A stretch of DNA of 64,000 nucleotides from CAZTHL01 sp964613585 (GCA_964613585.1 CAZTHL010000002.1:75942-139941); one strand, 5' to 3'; positions 52,642-61,855 are shown, numbered from the stretch's first letter. Numbers and translations: made by a program. The notes: a model not told the origin generated them from the sequence alone.

Positions 52642-53337
52642 ATGGTCCGGCCCATGCAGCTCGATGTGTTCTTTGACCTGATCTGCCCGTGGTGCTTCAT
52701 GGGGAAGCGTCGGCTGACGCGTGCGCTGGCGGCGCGGCCCGTGGCCGATATCGAGATCCGCTGGCGCCCCTTCCTGATCAACCTGATGATCCCGCGGGAT
52801 GGTCCGGAGCTCGATGAGGGCTTCGCCGGCCGCTTCGGTCGGCTCTCCTCGGCAGCCGAGGTGATGGAGATGGTCTCCGAGGCGGCGGCGCGCGACGGGG
52901 TCGCGCTGAGGCTGGACCGGCTGCCGTCGAGCCCGAGTTCGATTGATGCCCATCGGCTCGTGCAGCATTTCGGACGGTCGGCGGCCGAGGCCGACGCTCT
53001 CATCGATGCGCTGTTCTCGGCATACTTCACCGAAGGCCAGGACATCAGCGACCCGGAGGCGCTCATCGACACGGCCGCGGCGCTGGGGCATCCGGCGGAC
53101 GAAGCCGCGGCTCTGCTCGCGAGCGATGCCGAGGGAGCGGAGGTGCTGCAATCGGCCATCCAGGCGCGCCGGCTGGGGATCAACGCGGTGCCTTGCTTCG
53201 TCTTCAATGGCACCTTCGTCCTGTCCGGCGCGCAGGAACCGGCTACGCTGCTGCCCCTGCTCGACATGGCGCTGATGACCGGCGGCGCCGGCCGCCCGAC
53301 CTTTGGCGGCCGAGCCCGCGCGTTCCGGACCGCATGA
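52642..53337 (+). CDS. DsbA/FrnE-like thioredoxin-fold oxidoreductase
   Basis: A 231-residue protein with thioredoxin fold interrupted by a helical domain. The active site CPWC (Cys15, Cys18) follows LDVFFDLI, and the cis-Pro segment INAVPCFVFNG lies near residue 185. No signal peptide is seen, so it is cytosolic. The group includes FrnE disulfide oxidoreductases and 2-hydroxychromene-2-carboxylate isomerases; CPWC and length favour FrnE-like. Confidence 0.87.
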   Translation: MVRPMQLDVFFDLICPWCFMGKRRLTRALAARPVADIEIRWRPFLINLMIPRDGPELDEGFAGRFGRLSSAAEVMEMVSEAAARDGVALRLDRLPSSPSSIDAHRLVQHFGRSAAEADALIDALFSAYFTEGQDISDPEALIDTAAALGHPADEAAALLASDAEGAEVLQSAIQARRLGINAVPCFVFNGTFVLSGAQEPATLLPLLDMALMTGGAGRPTFGGRARAFRTA

Positions 53338-53707
53338 CCTGGACGCCTCGTATCGCCCGCTCTCCGGTGCCTGCCGTCACCCTACAGCTCAAACACGGGT
53401 GAGAGGCGGCGAAGGCCGGTTGATCTCTCGTGATTGCCGGCGGCCGGGCCGCCGCGGGCTCTCCCGTAGCCGCTGGGCTCGACGCCCCCGGGGCGGATCC
53501 TGAAGCTGGGCATTGCGCTCGACACCCTGCCGATTACCATGGAGAGGACAGGCGGGTGGTGTTCCGCACCGATCGGGAGCGCTGGCGGGGGTCGGGCTGC
53601 CCCCCCCGGGTCGGCCCGCGGCCACCGGCCGGTCTCCCTGTCGAACCATGCCGAACCCTCGTGGCTACCGGGCTCGACACCGGGCACGGGCGCCTAGGAG
53701 CACCGTG
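53338..53707. other. Intergenic region upstream of the TRAP-pxp operon
   Basis: About 370 nt. A weak promoter pair faces the operon: TTGCGC at 53513-53518 and TACCAT at 53535-53540, 16 nt apart. No operator or repeat was recognised. Confidence 0.4.
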
Positions 53708-54682
53708 ATGATGCCAGGACCTTCGGGCCTCGCCTTGGCCGTCGCCGTTGTCGTCTCTCTCATGGCCGGCGACGCGGCGGCGGAGCGTTGGGACATGCCG
53801 ACCCCGCACCCGCCGCAGGCATTCCATACCGTGAACAACATGCAGTTCGCGGAGGACGTCGCCGAGGCCACCGCCGGCGGGCTCGAGATCACCGTGCATC
53901 CAGCCGGCTCGCTGTTCCCGCACCCGGAGATCAAGAACGCGGTGCGCGGCGGCCAGGCTCAGATCGGCGAGTTCCTGCTGTCGCGCCTGGCGAACGAGGA
54001 TCCGATCTACGAGGCCGACAGCGTGCCCTTCCTGGCCGATTCCTACGAGGCCGCCCGGGCGCTGTGGCAGATCCAGCGGCCGATGGTCGAGGAGCGCCTC
54101 GCCGAGCAGGGCCTCATGGTGCTGTGGGCGGTGCCATGGCCGCCCCAGGGGCTGTATGCGGTCCGGGAGATCGAGACGGTGGAGGACCTCGCCGGTCTGC
54201 GCTTCCGGGCGTACAATCAAGCGACCGAGCGGCTCGCCCAGCTGGTGGGAGCGGTGCCGACGCAGATCGAGATCGCCGATCTCGCCCAGGCCTTCTCCAC
54301 CGGCCGGGTCGAGTCGATGATCACCTCGCCGTCGACCGGCGCCAACAATGGGGCCTGGGACTATCTTTCCCATTATTACGACATCCAGGCCTGGTTACCC
54401 AAGGTGGTGATTGTGGCCAACGAGGAAGCCTTCGAGGCGCTCGATCGTGAGCTCCAGGACGCCCTCCTGACCGCCGCCGCCGAGGCGGAGCGGCGCGGCT
54501 GGGAGCTGTCCCGCGCCGAGACCACGCAGAAGACGCGGCTGCTGGCGGACAACGGAATCATCGTCTCCGAGCCTTCAGGCGCCCTCGTTACGGGCCTCGC
54601 CTCCGCAGGCGCCACGATGGCCGGCGAGTGGGCCGAGCGCGCCGGACCCGGCGCCGCGCCGATCCTGGCCGTGGTCGAGTAG
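53708..54682 (+). CDS. dctP: TRAP transporter substrate-binding protein (DctP family)
   Basis: A 324-residue periplasmic binding protein with a signal peptide ending near AAAERWD (about residue 25). Family regions include VHPAGSLFPHPEIKNAVRGGQAQIGEF, the conserved Arg region around GLRFRAYN, and DLAQAFSTGRVESMITSPST. It starts at an ATG with AGGAG seven nt upstream. It heads dctPQM-pxpABC, so the likely ligand is 5-oxoproline (pyroglutamate) or a precursor; that is inference from the operon. Confidence 0.9.
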   Translation: MMPGPSGLALAVAVVVSLMAGDAAAERWDMPTPHPPQAFHTVNNMQFAEDVAEATAGGLEITVHPAGSLFPHPEIKNAVRGGQAQIGEFLLSRLANEDPIYEADSVPFLADSYEAARALWQIQRPMVEERLAEQGLMVLWAVPWPPQGLYAVREIETVEDLAGLRFRAYNQATERLAQLVGAVPTQIEIADLAQAFSTGRVESMITSPSTGANNGAWDYLSHYYDIQAWLPKVVIVANEEAFEALDRELQDALLTAAAEAERRGWELSRAETTQKTRLLADNGIIVSEPSGALVTGLASAGATMAGEWAERAGPGAAPILAVVE

Positions 54683-54706
54683 GCGCGCCGCGGCTTGGCG
54701 TCAGGC

Positions 54707-55297
54707 ATGGATGCCAGGGCGATGGTGGCGGCCCTGCGCAAGACCCTTGACGCGCTCTATCTGACGAGCGGCCTGCTTGCGGCCCTGTTCCTGCTGGCGA
54801 TCCTGCTTGTGGTCGCCGCCCAGGTCGGGCTGAACATCCTGGCGACGATCGTCGAGGCCGTGACCGGCCGGCCCACCGGCTTCCTGCTGCCCGCCTATTC
54901 CGAGCTGGCCGGCTACTTCCTGGTCGGCGCCACCTTCATGGCCGCGCCCTATGCGCTCAGGCATGGCGCTCATATCCGTGTATCCCTATGGATCCGAACC
55001 CTGCGGCCGGGCGCACGCCGAGCCGTTGAGCTCTGGTGCGCCGCCCTGGGGGCCGCCCTTGCCGGCTACGCCACCTGGTTTGCCGCCGCTCTGGTCGAAC
55101 AGAGCCTGCGCTTCAACGATGTCTCCTACGGTCTGATCACGGTGCCGCTTTGGATTCCGCAGCTGCCGATCCCGATCGGCCTCGCCGTTCTGACGATCGC
55201 CTTTCTGGATGATCTTGCGGTGATCGCCACCGGCGGCACACCGGCCTACCGGACGGACGAGGGGCTTCTGTCGAGGCCAGGCACGGACCGGGGATGA
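54707..55297 (+). CDS. dctQ: TRAP transporter small permease (DctQ family)
   Basis: A 196-residue membrane protein with four hydrophobic helices (about 18-40, 62-84, 100-125, 145-165) and a DctQ-type loop YALRHGAHIRVSLWI. It bridges the large permease. The ATG at 54707 is preferred to the TTG at 54695. Confidence 0.88.
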   Translation: MDARAMVAALRKTLDALYLTSGLLAALFLLAILLVVAAQVGLNILATIVEAVTGRPTGFLLPAYSELAGYFLVGATFMAAPYALRHGAHIRVSLWIRTLRPGARRAVELWCAALGAALAGYATWFAAALVEQSLRFNDVSYGLITVPLWIPQLPIPIGLAVLTIAFLDDLAVIATGGTPAYRTDEGLLSRPGTDRG

Positions 55298-55303
55298 GCC
55301 GTG

Positions 55304-56608
55304 ATGGATCCGCTCTGGATGGCGCTCCTCCTCTTCGGCTGCCTGCTCGGGCTGCTGGCCAGTGGCGTCTGGGTCATGCTTGCGCTCATGGCTGCCGGCT
55401 TTGCCGGGATCGCCGTGTTCAGCAGCGCGCCCGTGGGCCCGGTCCTGGCCTCGACGCTTTGGGGCCACAGCAACAGCTGGGCGCTCGCCGCCTTGCCCAT
55501 GTTCGTCTACATGGGCGAGATCCTGTTTCGCTCACGGCTGGCGGACGATTTGTTCAGCGGGCTTGCGCCCTGGACAAGCCGGCTCCCCGGCGGTCTTGCC
55601 CATGTCAACATCATCGGGTGCGGGGTGTTCGCGGCCGTGTCCGGCTCCTCCGCGGCGACCTGCGCCACCGTCGGCAAGATCTCCCTGCCGGCGCTCCGAA
55701 CGAAGGGCTACGATGAGCGGCTGACGCTCGGCACCCTGGCGGGCTCGGCGACCATCGGCCTGTTGATCCCGCCCTCGATCATTCTGATCGTCTACGGCAT
55801 CGCCGCCGAGGTCTCGGTCGCCCGGCTGTTCATCGCCGGCATCCTGCCGGGCCTGCTGATCATCGGCCTGTTCATGGCCTACACCATGCTCTGGGCGTGG
55901 CTCAATCCGGATCGGGTGCCGGCGGCCGAGGCCAGCGTGCCGCTCAGGGAGCGGATCCTCGGCCTGCGTCGGCTCGTCCCGGTGCTGGCGATCGTCGCCG
56001 GCGTCATGGGCTCGATCTACCAGGGCTATGCCAGCCCGACCGACGCCGCGGCGCTCGGTGTGGTGCTGTCGCTGCTGGTCGTCGGGCTCCATGGCGACCT
56101 GACCCTGGCACGCTTCCGCGAGGGGCTCCTGGCGGCAACACGGACTAGCTGCATGATCGTCCTGATCATCCTCGGCTCGGCCTTTCTTGCCGTTGCCATG
56201 GGGTACACCGGCATCCCCCGCCAGCTCGCCAACCTGATCGTCGAGCTGCAGCTCTCGCCGACCATGCTGATCGCCGTGCTGACCGTGCTGTTCATCCTGC
56301 TCGGCTGCTTCCTCGACGGCATATCCGTCGTGGTGCTCACCGCCGCGGTCATCCTGCCGGCGGTGCAGGCCGTCGGCATCGATCCGATCTGGTTCGGCAT
56401 CTACCTGGTCGTCGTCGTCGAGATGAGCCAGATCACCCCGCCCGTCGGCTTCAACCTGTTCGTGCTGCAGGGTCTGACCGGACGCGATATCCTGCACATC
56501 GCCCGCGCCGCGCTGCCCTTCTTCGGCCTCCTCATCCTCGGCGCCACGCTGCTGGTCCTGTTCCCCGGCATCGCCACCTGGCTGCCCGACCAGGTGCTTG
56601 GTGCCTGA
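55304..56608 (+). CDS. dctM: TRAP transporter large permease (DctM family)
   Basis: A 434-residue polytopic permease with about 12 hydrophobic helices. It contains FVYMGEILFRSRLADDLFSGLAPW, GCGVFAAVSGSSAATCATVGKI, IPPSIILIVYGIAAEVSVARLFIAGILPG and SQITPPVGFNLFVLQGL, all DctM landmarks. It uses a sodium gradient. A GTG at 55301 precedes the ATG. It sits between dctQ and pxpA, with short gaps. Confidence 0.92.
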   Translation: MDPLWMALLLFGCLLGLLASGVWVMLALMAAGFAGIAVFSSAPVGPVLASTLWGHSNSWALAALPMFVYMGEILFRSRLADDLFSGLAPWTSRLPGGLAHVNIIGCGVFAAVSGSSAATCATVGKISLPALRTKGYDERLTLGTLAGSATIGLLIPPSIILIVYGIAAEVSVARLFIAGILPGLLIIGLFMAYTMLWAWLNPDRVPAAEASVPLRERILGLRRLVPVLAIVAGVMGSIYQGYASPTDAAALGVVLSLLVVGLHGDLTLARFREGLLAATRTSCMIVLIILGSAFLAVAMGYTGIPRQLANLIVELQLSPTMLIAVLTVLFILLGCFLDGISVVVLTAAVILPAVQAVGIDPIWFGIYLVVVVEMSQITPPVGFNLFVLQGLTGRDILHIARAALPFFGLLILGATLLVLFPGIATWLPDQVLGA

Positions 56609-56623
56609 GCCCTCCGGAGCGTC

Positions 56624-57403
56624 ATGCCCACCCCGATCAACCTGAACGCCGACATGGGCGAGAGCTACGGCCGCTTCGTGGTCGGGGACGACGCGGCGAT
56701 CCTGCGGCTGGTGCAATCCGCGAGCATCGCCTGCGGCCTGCACGGCGGCGATCCTTCGGTCATGGTCACGACGATCGCGGCCGCGAAGGCGTGCGGCGTC
56801 TCGGTCGGCGCCCATCCCGGCTTCAACGATCTGCCCGGCTTCGGCCGCCGCCCGATCCGCATGGGCACGACCGAACTCGAGCATCTGATGCTCTACCAGA
56901 TTGCCGCCATCGACGGCGTTTCCCGGGTTCTTGGCCACCCGATCAGCCACGTCAAGCCGCACGGCGCGCTCAACAACATGGCCAGCGAGGATCCCTGCTA
57001 CGCGCGCGCCATCGCCCGCGCGGTCAAGGCCTACAATCCCGCGCTGATCTTCGTCGCCACCGCTCTGGGCGAGCTGGTGCGCGCCGGCGAGCGGGCCGGC
57101 CTGACGGTGGCGCACGAGGGCTTCGCGGATCGCGCCTATGCCGCGGACGGCCGCCTGATGCCGCGGACGGCGCCGGACGCAATGATCACCGATCCCGAGC
57201 GGGCCCGGGACCGGGTGATGGCCATGGTCGCGCAGCAGGCGGTGTTCCCGGTGACCGGCGGCAGGATATCGACGCCGATCCACACCGTCTGCCATCACGG
57301 CGACGAGCCCACGGCGGTGCCGGTGGCCCGGGCGGTTCGGGAGGCTCTGGAGCTTTCCGACGCCTTCGAGCTGCGGCCCTTGCCGGAGATGCCGCTCGCT
57401 TGA
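56624..57403 (+). CDS. pxpA: 5-oxoprolinase subunit A (LamB/YcsF family)
   Basis: A 259-residue enzyme: INLNADMGESYGRFVVGDD, SIACGLHGGDPSVM, GAHPGFNDLPGFGRR, SHVKPHGALNNM and AHEGFADRAYAADGRL. PxpA with PxpBC hydrolyses 5-oxoproline to glutamate using ATP. It starts 15 bp after dctM. Its stop overlaps a TTG start of pxpB, indicating coupled translation. Confidence 0.95.
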   Translation: MPTPINLNADMGESYGRFVVGDDAAILRLVQSASIACGLHGGDPSVMVTTIAAAKACGVSVGAHPGFNDLPGFGRRPIRMGTTELEHLMLYQIAAIDGVSRVLGHPISHVKPHGALNNMASEDPCYARAIARAVKAYNPALIFVATALGELVRAGERAGLTVAHEGFADRAYAADGRLMPRTAPDAMITDPERARDRVMAMVAQQAVFPVTGGRISTPIHTVCHHGDEPTAVPVARAVREALELSDAFELRPLPEMPLA

Positions 57404-58134
57404 GCGATGCGCCCGACCGTCCACGATTCCGCCCGGCCGGGGACGGAGCCCTGCTGATCGAGCTCGGAGACGGCGTCGATGAATTGTCCCAGCAGGCGGT
57501 CATGCAGGCCGACGCAGCGCTGCGCCGAGCCGCCCTTCCGGGTGTGCGCGAGACTGTGCCGGGCCTGCGGAGCATCCTCGTGCTGTACGATCCGCTGCTG
57601 ACCTCTGGCCACGCGGTGGAGGCGGGCATCACCGCGATCCTGGCAACGACGAGGGATCCCGAGGCCGCCACGGGCCGCCGCTGGACGGTCCCGGTGTGCT
57701 ACGGGGGCGAGCATGGCCCGGACCTGTCCGATGTCGCGGCGCTCACCGGCCTGAGCGAGGAGAGGATCGTCGCCCGCCACGCCGCCCGGGAGCTCCGCGT
57801 GCTCCTGATCGGCACCTTTCCGGGCATGGGCTTCCTCGGGCTGGGCGACCCGGCCCTGGTCGTGCCGCGGCGGCCCGAGCCGCGCACCGCCATCCCGCCC
57901 TCGAGCGTGGCGATTGCCGGCCGCCTCACCATCATCTACCCGCTGTCGACCCCGGGCGGCTGGAACCTGATCGGCCGCGCTCCGCGGTATCGTTTCCTTG
58001 ACCCGGGCCGACAGCCACCGGCGCTGCTCTCTGTCGGCGACACCGTGCGCTTCCAGCCCGTCGATCCGGCCGCGCTGGCCCGGCTCGACGCCGCCGTCCA
58101 GGCAGGCGACATCACCCTGGAGCCCGATCCGTGA
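57400..58134 (+). CDS. pxpB: 5-oxoprolinase subunit B (KipI family)
   Basis: A 244-residue protein with N-terminal half FRPAGDGALLIELGD and C-terminal domain TVPVCYGGEHGPDLSDVAAL, then TFPGMGFLGLGDP, AIPPSSVAIAGRLTIIYPLSTPGGWNLIGRAP, the PxpB core. No ATG or GTG fits; the TTG at 57400, overlapping the pxpA stop as TTGA, is the best start. It pairs with PxpC. Confidence 0.92.
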   Translation: MSDAPDRPRFRPAGDGALLIELGDGVDELSQQAVMQADAALRRAALPGVRETVPGLRSILVLYDPLLTSGHAVEAGITAILATTRDPEAATGRRWTVPVCYGGEHGPDLSDVAALTGLSEERIVARHAARELRVLLIGTFPGMGFLGLGDPALVVPRRPEPRTAIPPSSVAIAGRLTIIYPLSTPGGWNLIGRAPRYRFLDPGRQPPALLSVGDTVRFQPVDPAALARLDAAVQAGDITLEPDP

Positions 58135-59201
58135 GCCCGGAGCCGGCCCGCTCCGTGGCGCGGCGTCTGAAGGTCATCGCGCCGGGCGCCTTCACTACGG
58201 TGCAGGATGCCGGTCGCCACGGCTACCTGAACCAGGGCCTGCCGCCGTCGGGCGCGCTCGACCGCATCGGGCTGGCGCTGGCGAACACGCTGGTCGGCGC
58301 TCCGCCGGGCGCCGCCGCCCTGGAACTGCTGCTGACGGGCCCGACCCTGGAGATCGAAGGCGATTGCCTCTCCGTTGCGCTCGCCGGCCCGGCCGTAGCC
58401 TCGGTCCGGCGCGGCGGCATCTGGCTGGCTCTGCCGCCATGTCGCTCGGTGCGCCTGTCCCCCGGCGATATCATTTGGGCCGGGCCGATCTCCGGGGCCG
58501 CCTGCGCCTATCTCTCGGTGGACGGCGGCATCGCCACACCCCCGGTGCTGGGCAGCAGGTCCACCTATCGTCCTGCAGGATTCGGGGGCCTCGACGGCCG
58601 GCCGCTGCGCGCGGGTGACCGTGTGCCGCTCAGCGATGCCGCGGGACGCGCCCGACCCGACCTCATGCTCGAGCCAGGGCCCGGCCTCTACGGCGACGGT
58701 CCGATCCGCGTCGTGCCGGGGCCCCAGAAGGAAGCCTTCACCGACGCCGGCTGGGAGGCCCTGCTCACCGGGCATTTTCAGGTGACTCCAAGGTCAGATC
58801 GCATGGGGCTTCGACTCAGGGGGCCGGTCATCGGGCATCGCACCGCCTACGAGATCCCGTCGGAGGGCATCGCTCCCGGGTCGATCCAGGTGCCGGGCAA
58901 CGGACAGCCGATCCTCCTGCTTGTCGACCGGCAGACGGTCGGCGGCTACGCGAAGATCGCCACCGTGGCCTCGGTCGATCTGCCTCGCTGCGGCCGGCTG
59001 CGTCCGGGCGAGACGGTGAGATTCACCGCAATTGAACGGGCCGAGGCCGAGCGGCTGCGACGCCAGCAGGAAGCCTGCCTGATCAGCACGCTGGCCGGCT
59101 GCCGGCCGGCGCATCCCCTGGGGCGTATCGATCCGCCCCGGCTGCTGGCCGGCAACCTGATCTCCGGCGTGATCGACGCTCTCGAGCCACCGGGCTTCTA
59201 G
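58131..59201 (+). CDS. pxpC: 5-oxoprolinase subunit C (KipA family)
   Basis: A 356-residue biotin-dependent-carboxylase-like protein: KVIAPGAFTTVQDAGRHGYLNQGLPPSGALD, ALELLLTGPTLEIEG, SVRLSPGDIIW, SDRMGLRLRGP, and the C-terminal GNGQPILLLVDRQTVGGYAKIATV. It starts with GTG overlapping the pxpB stop as GTGA. It is last in the operon; the TAG stop is the start of a repeat element. Confidence 0.94.
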   Translation: MSPEPARSVARRLKVIAPGAFTTVQDAGRHGYLNQGLPPSGALDRIGLALANTLVGAPPGAAALELLLTGPTLEIEGDCLSVALAGPAVASVRRGGIWLALPPCRSVRLSPGDIIWAGPISGAACAYLSVDGGIATPPVLGSRSTYRPAGFGGLDGRPLRAGDRVPLSDAAGRARPDLMLEPGPGLYGDGPIRVVPGPQKEAFTDAGWEALLTGHFQVTPRSDRMGLRLRGPVIGHRTAYEIPSEGIAPGSIQVPGNGQPILLLVDRQTVGGYAKIATVASVDLPRCGRLRPGETVRFTAIERAEAERLRRQQEACLISTLAGCRPAHPLGRIDPPRLLAGNLISGVIDALEPPGF

Positions 59202-59275
59202 GACGTTTCCGGCTCAAGTGGCATGGCCGGCCCGCTCCCCCGCCGGGGCACCAGACGATGGTATGCTTGGGGCGA
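59198..59275. repeat. CTAG-ended element (copy 5), left-arm type
   Basis: Starts CTAGGACGTTTCCGGCTC and keeps AGTGGCAT, GCCGGCC, GCTCCCCCGC and TATGCTTGGGG in the same order and spacing as 22197-22272. The TAG is the stop codon of pxpC. The right arm and hairpin of the full copy are not recognisable here. Confidence 0.65.
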
Positions 59276-59986
59276 CGGCTTTCACGCGGGCCGCCGTTGT
59301 CCACCGATCCCGGCCGCCTTCCGGCCGGTGTCCCGGCATCGCGACGGCGCCGGGTGGATGGGGCGGGCGTGACGGCTGTCACCCCTCAAGCCCAGGGCGG
59401 CGAGCCCGGCACTGTCGACCGGCGGAGTGCGCACGCGCCCATCGACGCCGCGGTATGGCATGTCCGACGGCCACGGTCGGCTCAGCCGTGGCGAAACAAT
59501 TGAAACGTCGCAGTCCTGGCCGTGGCGTGGCCGCGTGAGCTACATCTCCGTCGCTCGTTGGCAAGCAAGTCAGGTCCATCATGCTTACGCCTGGGCAGCA
59601 CTGCGGCCAGCCCGGCATGCCAAACACCAGTACTGACACTGGCTCCGACCTGACTGATTGACGCATTTTCGAGACAACTGAAACAAAAAATCCCAGGCGC
59701 ATCCGCCCACTGAAACATTTCCAATATGTAATAGCGCTTGCGAACGATGCAGGGTCAGTACTATTCTCCATCTTGTCCTTGGTTGCTGGAACTGTGGTCA
59801 AGCGGACTTCCGTGAACTCTTGCGCAGGGCGTCCGGACTGCATCAGCTAGCGACCATGTTTTCGTTTTGTCTTTGCGGCTGCGGGTGCCTCACGTCTCGG
59901 CGTGACGCCGCCCGGCCGTGCTCTGCCGGCTGCCGCGGCGCGCGGGCGTCGAGGCCGCTTCCAGGCTGCCTACAAGGAGGATCGCC
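59276..59986. other. Intergenic region with an AT-richer segment before the DUF2589 cassette
   Basis: About 710 nt with no convincing gene. From roughly 59,480 to 59,870 base composition is clearly poorer in GC than the rest of the window, including A and T runs. A weak promoter pair TTGCGA-N15-TACTAT lies near 59,739-59,765. Minus-strand ORFs here show no domain or biased codon use. The segment could carry the cassette promoter or be residue of acquired DNA. Confidence 0.45.
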
Positions 59987-60610
59987 ATGACCCGGGCCGT
60001 TCAGGAACTTCGTCAGATACCCTTCTCGCAGCTGATCGGCGGGCCGCTGAAGGCCGCCGTCGAGGCGCAGGCGCTGGCCGCCCAGTCGACCATCGAGTTC
60101 ATCGAAAAGGTCGGCTTCAAGCACGAGCAAGCGGCCGGCGACACCATCCTGTTCGACGATCCGACGCAGGACTCCAACGCGGGCGACCTGCGCAGCGTCA
60201 CCTTCACCTATCGCAAGCGCGACGAGAACGAGCAGGAGAACACCTTCGAGCTCACCGTGCCGCTGCTGTCGATCTCGCCGATCCCCTATATCCGGGTCGA
60301 CGAGATGACCATCGACTTCAAGGCCAAGCTGACCGACGCGATCCAGCGCAACACCAGCTCGAGTTTCCAGCTCAACAGCTCCGTGGCCGGCAAGTACTCG
60401 GCCTTCTTCTCGCCGGTCAAGCTCGAGTTCCGCGTCTCAGCCGCCTACAAGACCAATTCGTCGACACAGGCGTCACAGAAACGCGACTTCTCCATGGATA
60501 TCCATGTGCGCGCCGTCCAGGATGAGATGCCGCAGGGCCTGTCGAAGATCCTCGACATTCTCGAGGACGTCATCAGGGAGCAGCCGCAGACCGGAGCCGC
60601 TCCGGCATAA
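59987..60610 (+). CDS. DUF2589 domain protein (first of the cassette)
   Basis: A 207-residue soluble protein of the DUF2589 family, function unknown. The N-terminal helical part has FSQLIGGPLKAAVEAQALAAQ. The beta-rich core has TFELTVPLLSISPIPYIRVDEMTIDF, then FRVSAAYKTNSSTQ and the terminal strand-helix HVRAVQDEMPQGLSKILDIL. No signal peptide or membrane helix is seen. The ATG has a strong AAGGAGG. It starts a five-gene plus-strand run and lies downstream of the AT-richer segment. Confidence 0.85.
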   Translation: MTRAVQELRQIPFSQLIGGPLKAAVEAQALAAQSTIEFIEKVGFKHEQAAGDTILFDDPTQDSNAGDLRSVTFTYRKRDENEQENTFELTVPLLSISPIPYIRVDEMTIDFKAKLTDAIQRNTSSSFQLNSSVAGKYSAFFSPVKLEFRVSAAYKTNSSTQASQKRDFSMDIHVRAVQDEMPQGLSKILDILEDVIREQPQTGAAPA

Positions 60611-60663
60611 GGCGGCGCTGACGGAGCCTTTGGGCAGCCATCGAAACGTGGGGGCGGGCGGCG

Positions 60664-61125
60664 ATGCCAACGCTGGAGGACATTCTGGGCGCGGTCCTGA
60701 AGGACCTTCTGAAGGCGCGGGCCGCCGCGGACGCCGTCAGCGCCGACCTGCGCGGCGAGTACCAGCAGAACGCGGTGCTGTCCCAGCTCTCGGTGCCGCG
60801 CCTGACCATCGGCCAGGCAACCCTGACCGTGCGCTACGTCGTGAACGACTACGTCTTCGACAAGGATGCCATCGTCACCAAGAGCGGGATCATCGCGCAG
60901 GTGGTAAAGGTTGCTCCCGAGGGCACTGCTACCACTAAAGAGGGAACCGATCCACTGCGCGTCGCGACGGTGGGCGGCACGGCGACGAGCGGCGAGCCGC
61001 CGCTTGAAACCTTCGACGTGTCGGTTCGGCTCGCCGACCTGCAGCAGGCGGTGAGCGGCGCGCTGCAGGAGATCTCGCTGACCGTGTCGATGGACGATAT
61101 CGAGAGCGCCAGCACGCCGTCCTGA
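60664..61125 (+). CDS. DUF2589-like small protein (second of the cassette)
   Basis: A 153-residue protein: helical start LEDILGAVLKDLLKARAAADAVSADL, a beta core LSQLSVPRLTIGQATLTVRYVVNDY, a Thr/Gly-rich loop, then FDVSVRLADLQQAVSGALQEISLTVSMDD. It shares the helix, VPxLxI strand and YxV strand plan of its neighbours but is shorter, lacking the C-terminal MPxG helix. A divergent paralogue of the DUF2589 proteins is my reading; the link is weaker than for the other two. It starts 53 bp after the first gene. Confidence 0.65.
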   Translation: MPTLEDILGAVLKDLLKARAAADAVSADLRGEYQQNAVLSQLSVPRLTIGQATLTVRYVVNDYVFDKDAIVTKSGIIAQVVKVAPEGTATTKEGTDPLRVATVGGTATSGEPPLETFDVSVRLADLQQAVSGALQEISLTVSMDDIESASTPS

Positions 61126-61299
61126 GGCGCGCAGGCGCCTTCGCCGCGGCGAGCCACGGGTTTCACCCGGCCCGGCGTCCGCCCGGCGTCCCCCGACCGT
61201 CGTTGGCCGGGGCGGCGCCGGGCGGCACGGCGGGGCGCATGACAGGCAACGAACGAGGGCTCCGGCGCCGGTCCGGGCCGCAGGAGTCGTGAGACAGGC

Positions 61300-61854
61300 A
61301 TGGCCATCGTTGATCCGCACACACCGCTCAGCCTGGCCGAGATCATCGGCTCGGTCATGACCTCGGTGCTCGAGGCGCAGGCCCAGGCCGCCCGCTCGAC
61401 CGCCGAGTTCGTCGAGGATGTCGGGCTCACCGAGGCCGGCGTCGGCACCGACGAGCCGCGCCGTTTGCGCGTCGCCCGCTTCCGCTACACCAAGCCCGAC
61501 GAGAATGGCGAGCCGCGGGAGTTCGTCGTCGAGGTGCCGCTGCTCGGCATGGTCGACATCCCCGCCTTGTCGATCAAGCAAGCCCGCTTCCACCTGACCT
61601 ACGACGTCGCCACGGCGGAGGCGGCCAAGGCGCCGGCCGAGACGACGCTCGGGCGGATGACCAAGGCATCGACGGCGACGCTCAAGGGCAGCATTGTCAA
61701 GATGCGGCGGACGGTGGCGCCGTCGGGCATCCAGGGCGTCCAGCAGGCGGGCGGCATCGAGGTTTCGGTGGAGCTCGAGAAGGCAGAGATTCCGGTCGGC
61801 ATCGAGCGGATCCTGGAGATCCTGGAGAACGCCGCGGCAGAGGCGCCGGCCTGA
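61300..61854 (+). CDS. DUF2589-like protein (third of the cassette)
   Basis: A 184-residue protein with the same layout as the first gene: LEAQAQAARSTAEFVEDVGL helix, VARFRYTKPDENGEPREFVVEVPLLGMVDIPALSI beta core, a basic loop with KIVKMRRTVAPSG near residue 135, and IPVGIERILEILENAA at the C-terminus. It shares EAQA-AA-ST-EF and ILEILE-type ends with the first. No signal peptide. The 174-nt gap upstream holds nothing recognised. Its stop is one base from the next ATG. Confidence 0.72.
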   Translation: MAIVDPHTPLSLAEIIGSVMTSVLEAQAQAARSTAEFVEDVGLTEAGVGTDEPRRLRVARFRYTKPDENGEPREFVVEVPLLGMVDIPALSIKQARFHLTYDVATAEAAKAPAETTLGRMTKASTATLKGSIVKMRRTVAPSGIQGVQQAGGIEVSVELEKAEIPVGIERILEILENAAAEAPA

Positions 61855-61855
61855 G

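Noticed and set aside
59379..59843. Minus-strand ORF of 154 residues before the cassette
   Set aside because: No domain, no codon bias, and the residue composition looks random.
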